A DNA stretch of 64,000 nucleotides, from assembly GCF_020567425.1 (NCBI RefSeq), contig NZ_JAJCVJ010000001.1, forward strand, positions 372,001-436,000, written 5' to 3'. Below the pieces are notes generated by a model. That model was not told where the DNA came from, did not search any database, and saw only the letters and a program-made list of their open reading frames with translations. The first letter of the stretch is position 1. Every line of letters begins with the position of its first letter. Both the position numbers and the translations under genes were made by a program. Positions 8,880 through 16,610 of the stretch are shown here, piece by piece. This stretch comes from Salinirubrum litoreum (GTDB lineage Archaea; Halobacteriota; Halobacteria; Halobacteriales; Haloferacaceae).

Positions 8880-8998
8880 TTCCCGGAAAGGTATAATAAG
8901 ATTCTATAGCATATAAGGTCTGGACGTTCGGTCGGAACGACACCCGCTCACGCCGGCGAGACGAACGCTTTTCCACTTGTTGTCCGTATCCTCACCTC

Positions 8999-9553
8999 GT
9001 GAGTCCGAGAGCGAGTCGTGGCCCGCCAGCAGACCACGACCGGGTCACCGACACCGAGAGATCCGGCGAGATCGGTCTGCTCACCGACGGTGGACGACCA
9101 CGCGAGGGGAGACGACTGGCGAAGACGCCCGACGGACGACGACTGGAACTCTGGCGGGAGATAGACGCCCCCGCCGAGACCGTCTGGTCGCTGTTCACCG
9201 ACACCGACTACTGGGCGGACTGGGGGCCGACGATCAGCGCGGTCGAACTCGACACGCTCGGGGGTGACACGGCCGACTCCGAGGCCGCCGACTCGACACG
9301 AATCGGCCAGGGAACGACCGGCCGGGTTCGCGTCGCGGGTGTCTGGGTTCCCTTCTCGATCACGACCTGTACCGACTGCCGCTGGACGTGGTCGGTCGCA
9401 CGAATCCCCGCCACCGGCCACCGCGTCGAGTCACTCGGACCCACCCGGTGTCGCGCCGTCTTCGAGCTATCGCCACTGGCCGCCGGCTACGCTCCGGTCT
9501 GCCGGACCGCACTCCGCCGACTCGACCGCCTCGCTCGGGAGTCGACGGGCTGA
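8999..9553 (+). CDS. SRPBCC (START-like) family protein
   Basis: 184 residues from a GTG. After an N-terminal ~40-residue extension, the segment LELWREIDAPAETVWSLFTDTDYWADWGP is the classic first strand and helix of the SRPBCC/Bet v1 fold (polyketide cyclase family). GQGTTGRVRVAGVWVPFSI and the C-terminal helix RTALRRLDRLARES complete a single domain. Such proteins bind hydrophobic ligands in a cavity, and the ligand is not predictable. The first ~35 residues are unusual for the family, so an internal start is possible, although I see no clear alternative. Confidence 0.75.
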   Translation: MSPRASRGPPADHDRVTDTERSGEIGLLTDGGRPREGRRLAKTPDGRRLELWREIDAPAETVWSLFTDTDYWADWGPTISAVELDTLGGDTADSEAADSTRIGQGTTGRVRVAGVWVPFSITTCTDCRWTWSVARIPATGHRVESLGPTRCRAVFELSPLAAGYAPVCRTALRRLDRLARESTG

Positions 9554-9596
9554 GACACCACCACGTCGGTCACTGTGTGACAGCGATAGTTACAAA

Positions 9597-9605
9597 AGAT
9601 TTACG
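9597..9605 (+). promoter_or_regulatory. TATA-like box for the small hydrophobic peptide
   Basis: AGATTTACG lies about 28 bases before the ATG at 9630, within an otherwise GC-rich stretch. This supports an independent leaderless promoter for the peptide. Confidence 0.5.
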
Positions 9606-9629
9606 TGGAAAGATACAGAATGGGAGTGT

Positions 9630-9773
9630 ATGTCGTTCGACTTCGACGCCCACGAGACGCTCGCACAGCACCCGAAACTCCTCTCGGCGCTCCTGACCAC
9701 CGGCGCACTGCTCTCGATGGCCGGGTCCGCCGTGGCGGTCTCCTCGTCGGTCGCCGGCCACTTCGGTCCGTAA
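9630..9773 (+). CDS. 47-residue hydrophobic peptide (DUF7503-like)
   Basis: MSFDFDAHETLAQHPKLLSA is followed by one hydrophobic segment and a terminal GHFGP. The layout of a short acidic head, a 'hP-Leu' segment, a Leu/Ala-rich helix and a C-terminal Gly-Pro matches a group of tiny haloarchaeal proteins I associate with DUF7503, though that name is from memory. It has its own TATA-like box. Its stop is four bases from the stop of the convergent CHAT protease gene, so the two genes meet tail to tail. Function is unknown. The hydrophobic segment could be a membrane helix or a secreted, cleaved peptide. Confidence 0.7.
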   Translation: MSFDFDAHETLAQHPKLLSALLTTGALLSMAGSAVAVSSSVAGHFGP

Positions 9774-9777
9774 CCGG

Positions 9778-11841
9778 TCACTGAACGGCGTAGTCTGTCG
9801 ACCACCCGAGGGTCCCGTCACGGACGACCGGCATCTCGGCTTGGGTGACGAACTCCCGAAGCGTCGCCTCGTCGACCTCGTACGTCTGACTCTCGCCTGC
9901 GACGAGTTCGTACAGACTCTCCTCGGTTACTTGCAGACTGCACATGCTTCCCATCCCCTGGTTCGTCGGGGGGTACGTCGTCACCGACAGGCGGTAGTCG
10001 TCGTCGCGTTCGTCGACGTGACAGACCGCCGGTTGCACCGTGTCGAACTGCGTCAGCGCCGCGCCGCCGTCGCCGACGACGATGTACTGGGTGCCGACGA
10101 AGCTGTGTTCTCTGACGATGTTCAGCGCAGAGCGCATCGGGAATCCGCAGTTCAGCAGTCGCGCGAGTAACTCGCCGACACCGACCGCACCGGTGTTGCT
10201 CACGTCGCTCAGGGTGACGACCCCGCCGAAACTCCCGCGTTCCAGCATGGCGAGTCCCTGCTGGTAGGAGCGACAGGCGTTCAGGAGGAAGGCGTCTACG
10301 CCGACGCGGTCGAGTGTTCGCACGTCGAGTCGCCCGTCGCGACACTCGAACCCGTTCGCGTCGATGTGGCCGATGTAGTGCAGAAAGTCGGTGTCGGTCC
10401 GCAGCACCTCCGTCAACTCGTCGGCCGACAGCGCCCGGTGATCGGTCACGGTGACGTTCGGAGCGTCACGCGATCCGTAGATGTCGTCGGTGCTGTCCAA
10501 CTCTGCGGTCATCTCCTCGTCGTTGCAGACGACGGTGATGTCGATGTCGTCGGTCTTCGGGGTGCGAGCGATCCGATTGCGGTAGCCGGCGGCCACGGCC
10601 TTCGACGCGCCGACCGGACAGCCCCTGCCGGCCCACATCTGTTCCAGCGAATCGGCCGGTTCGGGCTGGACGAAACTCGGTCGGGGGTCCGCACGCCCCT
10701 CGGGGTTCGGGACGCCCTTGCTCCGCGTGAACTCGTCGATGATCGCGTTTCTCGGCGACTCGGTCGGCGTGTACGACTCCGGACAGCGGACGTGGGCGAG
10801 TTCGTTGACGACGAACGGGAGCAGTTCGGCGTTGCCCGGTACCGGTACCACGTCGCTCGTGAGTCGCCACTGCGGGAGAGTCGGTTCGACTCGCTCGTAG
10901 GGAACCGAGAGGTACGCCCGCAGTTGTTCGGGGATCGACCGGTCGTACAACGCCGGGAAGTCGAGGTCGACGACGTCGGCGATCTCCCGACGCTCGACGA
11001 GGGCCACGTCGTAGAACCCCTCGTTGCGGGTGATGCAGTCGAAGAAGAGTACGCGCTCCAGCGTCCGCGCGACGCTCGTCTCGAACCCCGCTGGCCCGTC
11101 TAGCCGGTGGGAGAATCCCGTCTCCGTCACGACGCGCGGGACACCCCCCGGCACGACCTCGGCACCGAGGTAGTGTGCCAGCGACGCCACCGTGAAGATG
11201 GCGCTCGGGTCGGGCGGCACCTCGATCCTGACGCCCGTCTCCGGGCGGACGACGCCGTCGGGGATCGACAGTTCGTCGCCGAGTTCGACCTCCGGTGGGT
11301 GGCCCCGGAGCGTCGGGTAGGAGCGCTCGGGTGAGGTCGTCTTCAGCGCCGACCCGAAGGTCGAGACCGCCCGCATCAGGTCGCGGGGTCGCTCGGTCGT
11401 CGTCACGGTCGCGGCCGGCCTGTCGTGGTACGACCGGGCCCCGAGTTCTACGCGGGCCGGCCGCCCGAAGTCGATCCGCATCGTGTCTCTCTCCTCGTCG
11501 GTCGTCACCGACAGCGGCCCGACAGCTCTGAGGTAACACTTGATCGGTGCGGACAGTTCGACGATGTACTCGCCCGCCGAGAACGACTCGTCAGGGCCGT
11601 AGCCGACCTCACTCAGCATCTCGCCGTCGGCGTTCCGAACTGGAGTGAAGACGACACTCGGCAGTGTTATCGAATCGGTGGTGAACGAGACAGCACTGCT
11701 GACCGGGAAGTAGAACCGGTCCGGATCGATCTCGGTCGGGTCGACCGGGGTCGGCGTCGAGAGCACGTAGTGGCGACGTTCGATCGGATCGTGGATTTCG
11801 ATGCCGGGCTCTGGAACGCGTTCGAACGACGGTGTCTTCAT
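9778..11841 (-). CDS. CHAT-domain (caspase-like) protease
   Basis: 687 residues. The C-terminal third is a CHAT peptidase domain: DFLHYIGHIDANGF supplies the catalytic His (His492) and VDAFLLNACRSYQQG the catalytic Cys (Cys523), each preceded by the hydrophobic strand seen in caspase-fold enzymes. GGVVTLSDVSNTGAVGVGELL then forms the next strand and helix. Residues 1 to about 250 are beta-rich and unrecognised; residues 250-400 include helices around LYDRSIPEQLRAYLSVPYE. No TPR or other known sensor repeat is visible, unlike TPR-CHAT proteins. The start MKTPSFERVP was preferred because upstream codons enter a different compositional regime. The substrate is unknown; the convergent peptide is a candidate by position only. 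Confidence 0.85.
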   Translation of the reverse strand: MKTPSFERVPEPGIEIHDPIERRHYVLSTPTPVDPTEIDPDRFYFPVSSAVSFTTDSITLPSVVFTPVRNADGEMLSEVGYGPDESFSAGEYIVELSAPIKCYLRAVGPLSVTTDEERDTMRIDFGRPARVELGARSYHDRPAATVTTTERPRDLMRAVSTFGSALKTTSPERSYPTLRGHPPEVELGDELSIPDGVVRPETGVRIEVPPDPSAIFTVASLAHYLGAEVVPGGVPRVVTETGFSHRLDGPAGFETSVARTLERVLFFDCITRNEGFYDVALVERREIADVVDLDFPALYDRSIPEQLRAYLSVPYERVEPTLPQWRLTSDVVPVPGNAELLPFVVNELAHVRCPESYTPTESPRNAIIDEFTRSKGVPNPEGRADPRPSFVQPEPADSLEQMWAGRGCPVGASKAVAAGYRNRIARTPKTDDIDITVVCNDEEMTAELDSTDDIYGSRDAPNVTVTDHRALSADELTEVLRTDTDFLHYIGHIDANGFECRDGRLDVRTLDRVGVDAFLLNACRSYQQGLAMLERGSFGGVVTLSDVSNTGAVGVGELLARLLNCGFPMRSALNIVREHSFVGTQYIVVGDGGAALTQFDTVQPAVCHVDERDDDYRLSVTTYPPTNQGMGSMCSLQVTEESLYELVAGESQTYEVDEATLREFVTQAEMPVVRDGTLGWSTDYAVQ

Positions 11842-11939
11842 CGAAACCACGTAACAGAAGTTTACCGATCCGGCGAACAAAACTGTGGTGGCTACCGCTT
11901 CGTCTTCTAAACTCTCGCCACGAGGTCTATCGCGTCTGC

Positions 11940-12356
11940 TCAGAGGCCGACGCCGACCGCGTAGGGCCACGGCGTCGTCGAGAGCGTGAGGAAGACGAGT
12001 GCCACGCCGAGCAGTGCGGCGTTCTTCAGGAACTGCGTCATCTCGGACTGCTGATCTTCCTCCGGAACGGCCCAGAAGTCGTGCATCAGCGGGGTCGTCA
12101 CCAGGAGGAAGACGGCGATGGCTCCGGCCGCCAGCAGCGGGAACGCCCCGAGTGCGATCCCGAGGCCACCGAGTATCAACAGTCCGCCGGAGAACGGCAC
12201 GGCGAGACCGGGTGCCGGGACGCCCTTCGCGCCGGCGTAGCCGACCATCGCCTCTGTGTTCTGGAAGTGGTTCAGGCCGGTGAACGCCATGACCAGACCG
12301 AACAGAAGCCGCCCCAGCAAGAACGCCAGACTGCCGCCGGCGGTGTCGAACACCAT
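11940..12356 (-). CDS. DoxX family membrane protein
   Basis: 138 residues with four hydrophobic helices. GRLLFGLVMAFTGLNHF near the N-terminus and PLMHDFWAVPEE in the middle are DoxX family features. DoxX-like proteins are linked to thiosulfate:quinone and other redox reactions and to thiol stress, but this clade is uncharacterised. It is divergent from an HxlR-type regulator, a common pairing. A GATAAATAG box on the complementary strand at 12476-12484 would give a leader of about 95 bases. Confidence 0.85.
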   Translation of the reverse strand: MVFDTAGGSLAFLLGRLLFGLVMAFTGLNHFQNTEAMVGYAGAKGVPAPGLAVPFSGGLLILGGLGIALGAFPLLAAGAIAVFLLVTTPLMHDFWAVPEEDQQSEMTQFLKNAALLGVALVFLTLSTTPWPYAVGVGL

Positions 12357-12802
12357 CAGTCGTCACCTCGTGGGGTCTCGCTGGTCACGTTACGGGTCGT
12401 CTCACGTCGCTCTCCTGTCGCTCCGACCGACACGGATTGTGGTTGCGTCACGTTACTTGCTTACGTAGTGCTACCTATTTATCCGTTCCCGGACATAGGA
12501 GTCACCCGGTAACACCGAAGTGAGTTGGCGAGTCGTCAGGTCCGAACACCGAAACGACCGACAGGGACTCTGAAGTCGGAGAAACGACAGGTTTAGTCCG
12601 ACTCTCCTCGAACACGGTCCCGCGTACCAACGGCCGACACAGATATTAAATATATTTTATAATTCCGTAGAACGGGGCCGTCGACCACCAGTCTAACACC
12701 AGTCGATCTCTCCAGGTGGCGGTGTACCCTCCCGGCGCGACCGACCACCCGGCGTGGTTCGACAGAACGGTTTTGTAGCCGCCCGACCGTAGCGAAGGAT
12801 AG
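12357..12802. other. Intergenic region between DoxX and HxlR genes
   Basis: 446 bases without a convincing gene. It holds the putative DoxX promoter (complementary GATAAATAG at 12476-12484), a small dyad GTAG-TG-CTAC next to a TTACTTGCTTAC direct repeat around 12452-12474 that may be an operator, and a hairpin with a 7-base stem (AGTCGGA/TCCGACT, 12574-12603). An isolated AT-rich block lies at 12641-12665, and a TTTTGTAG box sits about 28 bases before the HxlR start. Confidence 0.5.
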
Positions 12803-13141
12803 ATGTCATCCGAACTCTCCGAGTCCTCGGCCGGCGGCGAGGGCTTCTGTGCGGTCGCCGACGCCCTCGAACAGATCGGCTCCCGGTGGCGGCTCGTCGT
12901 CCTCAACGACCTCCAAGACGGCGAGAAGCGGTTCAACGAACTGAAGCGGTCCACCAGCGCGAACTCCCGGACGCTCTCGCGGGTGCTCGACGACCTCGGC
13001 GAGATGGGCTTCGTCGACCGACGACTGGAGGAGGACGCGCCGGTCGCGACCTACTACAGTCTGACGGCGAAGGGCGAGTCGCTCTGTCCGGTGTTCGAGG
13101 AGATCGAGTCGTGGGCCGGCGAGTGGCTCACGAAGCCGTGA
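12803..13141 (+). CDS. HxlR-family winged-helix regulator
   Basis: 112 residues. GSRWRLVVLNDLQDGEKRFN to LKRSTSANSRTLSRVLDDL is the HxlR winged helix, and the C-terminal LEEDAPVATYYSLTAKGESL is the wing. Cys16, just before the first helix (GFCAVADALEQIG), is at the position of the redox-sensing Cys of YodB/HypR-type members. This suggests a thiol or quinone stress sensor for the divergent DoxX gene. GAAGGA at 12794-12799 is a possible ribosome binding site. Its stop overlaps the DUF429 start by four bases. Confidence 0.88.
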   Translation: MSSELSESSAGGEGFCAVADALEQIGSRWRLVVLNDLQDGEKRFNELKRSTSANSRTLSRVLDDLGEMGFVDRRLEEDAPVATYYSLTAKGESLCPVFEEIESWAGEWLTKP

Positions 13142-13881
13142 CGGTAGTCGGCGTCGACGGCTGTTCTGCGGGGTGGATCGCCGTGGTCCGGAGCGACGGC
13201 CGTCTCGACTGGGGCGTGTACGACTCCCTCTCGGCAGTCGTCGCCGACACCGCCCCCGACAGTCTGCTCCTCGACATTCCCATCGGCTTGCCGACTGCGG
13301 GTCGCCGAGCGTGCGACGAGGCCGCGAAAGAGCGTCTCGGCTCGCGGGCGTCGACCGTCTTCTACACGCCCGCTCGGAACGTGCTGACCGCCGACACCCA
13401 CGCCGACGCCAGCGACGCCAACCGCGAGGCGACCGGTTACGGGCTGTCGATCCAGGCGTGGCACCTCGTCCCGAAGATCCGTGCGGTGGACACGTTTCTC
13501 CGGGATCACCCGGAACTGGTCGGCGTCGACGACGCCGGAGAGGACGGGCCGAGAGACCCCGACGCTGCGGTGGTCCGGGAGAGCCACCCGGAACTCTGTT
13601 TCGCCGAACTGAACGGCGGCGGCCCGATCACGGAACCGAAGTCCAGCGAGGAAGGACGCGAGGCCCGACTCGCTCTCCTCGAGGAGGTGCTACCGGAGAG
13701 TCGCAGACTGTACGACGAGGTGCTGGCGGAGACGTACCGCAAGCACGTCGCCCGCGACGACGTGCTCGACGCGCTGGTGCTCGCCGGCGTCGCGGATCGC
13801 CCACTCGACTCACTCCCGGTCGACCCGCCGCTGGACGCGGTCGGTCTCCCGATGGAGATCGTCGCACCGGCTTCACGATGA
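13138..13881 (+). CDS. DUF429 (RNase H-fold) protein
   Basis: 247 residues from a GTG that overlaps the HxlR stop. It begins VTVVGVDGCSAGWIAVVR, the DUF429 opening strand with an acidic residue as in RNase H-like nucleases. It continues with LLLDIPIGLP (second conserved Asp), the ERLGSRASTVFYTPAR segment, ESHPELCFAELNGG and HVARDDVLDALVLA (Asp pair near the end). These four acidic positions would form a metal site. The biochemical function of the family is not established. Coupling to HxlR suggests co-regulation but may be incidental. Confidence 0.85.
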   Translation: MTVVGVDGCSAGWIAVVRSDGRLDWGVYDSLSAVVADTAPDSLLLDIPIGLPTAGRRACDEAAKERLGSRASTVFYTPARNVLTADTHADASDANREATGYGLSIQAWHLVPKIRAVDTFLRDHPELVGVDDAGEDGPRDPDAAVVRESHPELCFAELNGGGPITEPKSSEEGREARLALLEEVLPESRRLYDEVLAETYRKHVARDDVLDALVLAGVADRPLDSLPVDPPLDAVGLPMEIVAPASR

Positions 13882-14304
13882 GACCGTCCCGTCGGCGTGA
13901 GTGACGTCGACGAGGTTCTACGGGGCGGGAAACTGTTCGTCCGGTCGGCCACCACGGGACGACGACGGTGCGTCTGGACGTTTGCGCGAGTAATTGACGA
14001 ATATGGCCGAATTGAGAGATATATAATGGAACTTAGTGGCTGTGTATTCGCTAAGCCGAAGACTTTTACCTATGACCGGGTATTCTCGAACTGGCGCGAC
14101 AGACCGTGTGATCAATCCTGTCATGTGAGCCATCAACCACCCACTGCCCGTCGCGCCCGCGGTACCCTCCGTGATCCGGGTCGGTCCAGCCGTCCGGACG
14201 GGCGTCGGCTCTGGGTCGACGGCACGGGCGTCCCCCCGTCGCCGTCGCCGACGTTCACGACTTCGAACGAACAGTCACAAGTTCTCACAGCCGTACTGTC
14301 GGCC
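13882..14304. other. Intergenic region upstream of the Cys-rich protein gene
   Basis: 423 bases. An open frame covers part of it but its composition (Arg, Ser, Pro) is not coding-like. AT-rich spots at 14020-14028 (GAGATATATAATGG) and near 14067-14075 (GACTTTTACC) could be promoters for the gene at 14305 or for an untranslated RNA. I find no tRNA-like or long hairpin structure. Confidence 0.4.
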
Positions 14305-14742
14305 ATGTACACCGGGAAGACCGAACAGCCCTGTTGTCTCTGCGGTGATCCCGACACGGCCGCCAGACTCGACCTTCCGCCGCGTGCGGTCCAGTTGATG
14401 CAGAACGGCGATCCGATCGCGTGGCGCGACATCGTCGGGGAGGTGTCGATCCACTTCTGCCAGAGCGACTGGGACCTCGTCCGTGATCTGGTGTTGAACG
14501 TCGGCGTCAGCCCACTCTCGCGGTGTAACGTCGCCCACGCCTCCTTCGACCTCCGTGAGGACTTCGAGGCGCTGTTGAACCAGACGCGCGAGGAACCGGA
14601 CCAGACCGAACTCGAGTCCCGACTGCTCGCCCAGAGCGAGGAGGTGTTAGACGCCGACGCCGACGCACTCGTCGAGGAACGCGACGTGGTCGAAGCGACC
14701 GTCGTCCGGTGGGCACTCGCGGAGTTCGATCTCCTCTCGTAA
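14305..14742 (+). CDS. Uncharacterised haloarchaeal protein with Cys motif
   Basis: 145 residues beginning MYTGKTEQPCCLCGDPD. The CCLCGD knuckle, with a His/Cys further on (IHFCQSDWDL), suggests one zinc site. The middle is mixed alpha/beta and the C-terminus is an acidic helix (VLDADADALVEERDVVEATV). The ATG at 14305 is preferred over the much longer upstream frame because everything before it lacks coding character. The family is not known to me. Confidence 0.65.
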   Translation: MYTGKTEQPCCLCGDPDTAARLDLPPRAVQLMQNGDPIAWRDIVGEVSIHFCQSDWDLVRDLVLNVGVSPLSRCNVAHASFDLREDFEALLNQTREEPDQTELESRLLAQSEEVLDADADALVEERDVVEATVVRWALAEFDLLS

Positions 14743-14870
14743 CTGTCACGTCCGGCCCCGATTCGCGCGACAGTCGACGTATGCCGTCATCTGATCGGCC
14801 CTCTCGAACGTGTAAACTAACCAAATTAATATACTACTCGACAGTATCACTCGAGACACGACCAGTCTCC

Positions 14871-15533
14871 ATGTCACGGCCCGCAGTGCTCGTCGTCGAC
14901 AGGCGCGGTCGCGCCGTCGAGACGGCCGCAACCATCGACGACAGGTACCGAACCCGAACAGCCAGCACGGTCGACGCTGCCGTCGACCTCGCCGGACGGT
15001 GTGACGCCGTGCTCTTAGACGGCGCGACGCGCGCGGAGTCCGACGCGAGCGTCGTGGCCAGACTTCGCTCCGTCACTCCACTCCCGCCGGTCGCACTGCT
15101 GGTGCGAGAGCGCCCCGACGTTCCGCTCTTTCGGTCGCCGTTCGCCGACTACCTGCGACGACCAGTCACCCGAACCGATCTGTTGGACACGGTCGAGCGA
15201 CTCCTCGTTCGCGGGGCGTGTGATCGGGTGCTCCGCGCGTCGTACGCGACCGCCAGACGACTCGCCACGCTGGAGACCGACCGCGAGACGGAACGCGCGG
15301 AGTACGCCGCCCTCAGAGGGCGGTTCGACCGCCAGCGCGCGCGGCTCTGTGAGCATCTCGGCGACCTCGAAACGGCGAGTTACGACGTAGCGACCCGTCA
15401 CCGACGCGGCTCCGCCGCCGACCGGACCGATACCTCGCCCGCGAGCCACGACAGCGACGACCCGGCGACCGTCCGTCTCGAGACACGACGACCGGAGGTC
15501 GCGGCCGACGAGACGAAGGACCGTCCACACTGA
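14871..15533 (+). CDS. HalX-domain protein with degenerate receiver
   Basis: 220 residues. Residues 1-115 resemble a response-regulator receiver: AVLVVDRRGRAVETAATID, then CDAVLLDG with Asp50 at the phosphoacceptor position, then FADYLRRPVTRTDLL. The usual acidic pair after the first strand is reduced to one Asp and the conserved Lys is replaced by Arg, so phosphorylation is doubtful. Residues about 125-165 (RRLATLETDRETERAEYAAL) are the HalX helical domain found in haloarchaeal regulators. A Ser/Asp-rich tail follows. AT-rich DNA at 14813-14834 is the likely promoter. Confidence 0.75.
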   Translation: MSRPAVLVVDRRGRAVETAATIDDRYRTRTASTVDAAVDLAGRCDAVLLDGATRAESDASVVARLRSVTPLPPVALLVRERPDVPLFRSPFADYLRRPVTRTDLLDTVERLLVRGACDRVLRASYATARRLATLETDRETERAEYAALRGRFDRQRARLCEHLGDLETASYDVATRHRRGSAADRTDTSPASHDSDDPATVRLETRRPEVAADETKDRPH

Positions 15534-15567
15534 GTCGACGCTGCTCTCTCGTCGTCGAGTGGGGAAC

Positions 15568-15576
15568 GATTTATGT
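15568..15576 (+). promoter_or_regulatory. TATA-like box for the DICT gene
   Basis: GATTTATGT is centred about 29 bases before the ATG at 15601 with no ribosome binding site, the standard haloarchaeal leaderless layout. Confidence 0.55.
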
Positions 15577-15600
15577 ACCCGGTCCGGCGAACTCTCACCG

Positions 15601-16302
15601 ATGTCCCTCCGTTCGGTGATCGACGGCGTCGAGGGGTCGGAGAAGACGCTGACCGTCTACGACGCGGACGACGCGCTCCTCGCGGAGCTACGGGAGTACT
15701 TCGGCTCCCAACAGGTGATCGTCGAGGAGGGGACCGCGGTCGGCGGGCCGGTCGGGTTCGCCACGCTCAGCGTGGGCGACAGACTCCTGACCGCCATCGA
15801 CCTCGACGACCTCTCGACACCACTCGGCGGTGGGCGCGATCTGAACCCCGCGTTTCAGACGCTGCTCGGCCACCTGGATGGGACGACGTTCTCCTCGTAC
15901 GACACCGGACAGATGGTCGCCACCTCACGAGAGATCGAAGACCGGGCGTGGCGCGCCGGCACGGGCCAACTCCACGCCGGTTTCCAGTACTTCACCGCGC
16001 TGGCGACCCAGCAGTCCGTCTACACCGACCTCGCAGAACGCGACCTCGACATCCACGTCTACGCCGCACCGGACGGGACCGAGGTGGACCTGCCGGGTGT
16101 GACGGTCCACGCGGAGTCGGTCTCGGAGATCACCGACACGTGGTTCGTCGCCTTCGACGGCGGTGACACCCCTTCGGACAAGTGCGCCCTCCTCGCCGAG
16201 GAACGGCACCCAGACGCCTACTACGGCTTCTGGACCTACGATCCCGACATCGTCGACGACATCCTCGCGCATCTCACCGAGCAGTATCCGACGGTCGTCT
16301 GA
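15601..16302 (+). CDS. DICT sensory domain protein
   Basis: 233 residues of a single DICT domain: SLRSVIDGVEGSEKTLTVYD at the start, the SYDTGQMVATSREIEDRAWR core, then AGFQYFTALATQQSVYTDLA and a C-terminal YYGFWTYDPDIVDDI. DICT domains occur in regulators of diverse prokaryotes as ligand-sensing modules; stand-alone forms are common in haloarchaea. It follows the HalX protein on the same strand with its own promoter. Its stop codon is the first base triplet of a tandem repeat (16300-16377). Confidence 0.8.
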   Translation: MSLRSVIDGVEGSEKTLTVYDADDALLAELREYFGSQQVIVEEGTAVGGPVGFATLSVGDRLLTAIDLDDLSTPLGGGRDLNPAFQTLLGHLDGTTFSSYDTGQMVATSREIEDRAWRAGTGQLHAGFQYFTALATQQSVYTDLAERDLDIHVYAAPDGTEVDLPGVTVHAESVSEITDTWFVAFDGGDTPSDKCALLAEERHPDAYYGFWTYDPDIVDDILAHLTEQYPTVV

Positions 16303-16377
16303 AGGGTCTCGTTCAATCGCTGTTGTGAAGACTCTCGTTCGGTCGCTCTTGTGAAGGGTCTCGTTCGGTAGCAGGTG
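16300..16377. repeat. Three-copy 26-base tandem repeat
   Basis: Copies at 16300-16325, 16326-16351 and 16352-16377, each starting TGAAG then G/A-rich and CTCGTTC. Copies differ at a few positions each. The first copy contains the DICT stop codon. No dyad symmetry is obvious. Confidence 0.75.
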
Positions 16378-16610
16378 ACGGTGAACCAGTGGGGCGTGAG
16401 TCGGTGGCTCATCCAACAGTATCGACTCCTGCAACGTGCCGCCGTCGACGAGAATGGCGCGACAGTTCGTCCGCGTTCGTGTCGAGAATCGAGGTTGTAG
16501 AAAAATACAACACCTTATTACCCCGGCGTCCGTTAGCCGTCACGAAGACAGCCACCGACTGATCGACGCCTGGCAGTCGTCGGTGGGCAGTCGCCGGGCA
16601 TCCAGTCTCC
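16303..16610. other. Intergenic region between DICT and secreted protein genes
   Basis: 308 bases. The first 75 are the tandem repeat. An A/T-rich patch GTAGAAAAATACAACACC around 16496-16514, ending CTTATTA, is the most likely promoter for the operon starting at 16611, giving an untranslated leader of roughly 70 bases. Confidence 0.4.
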
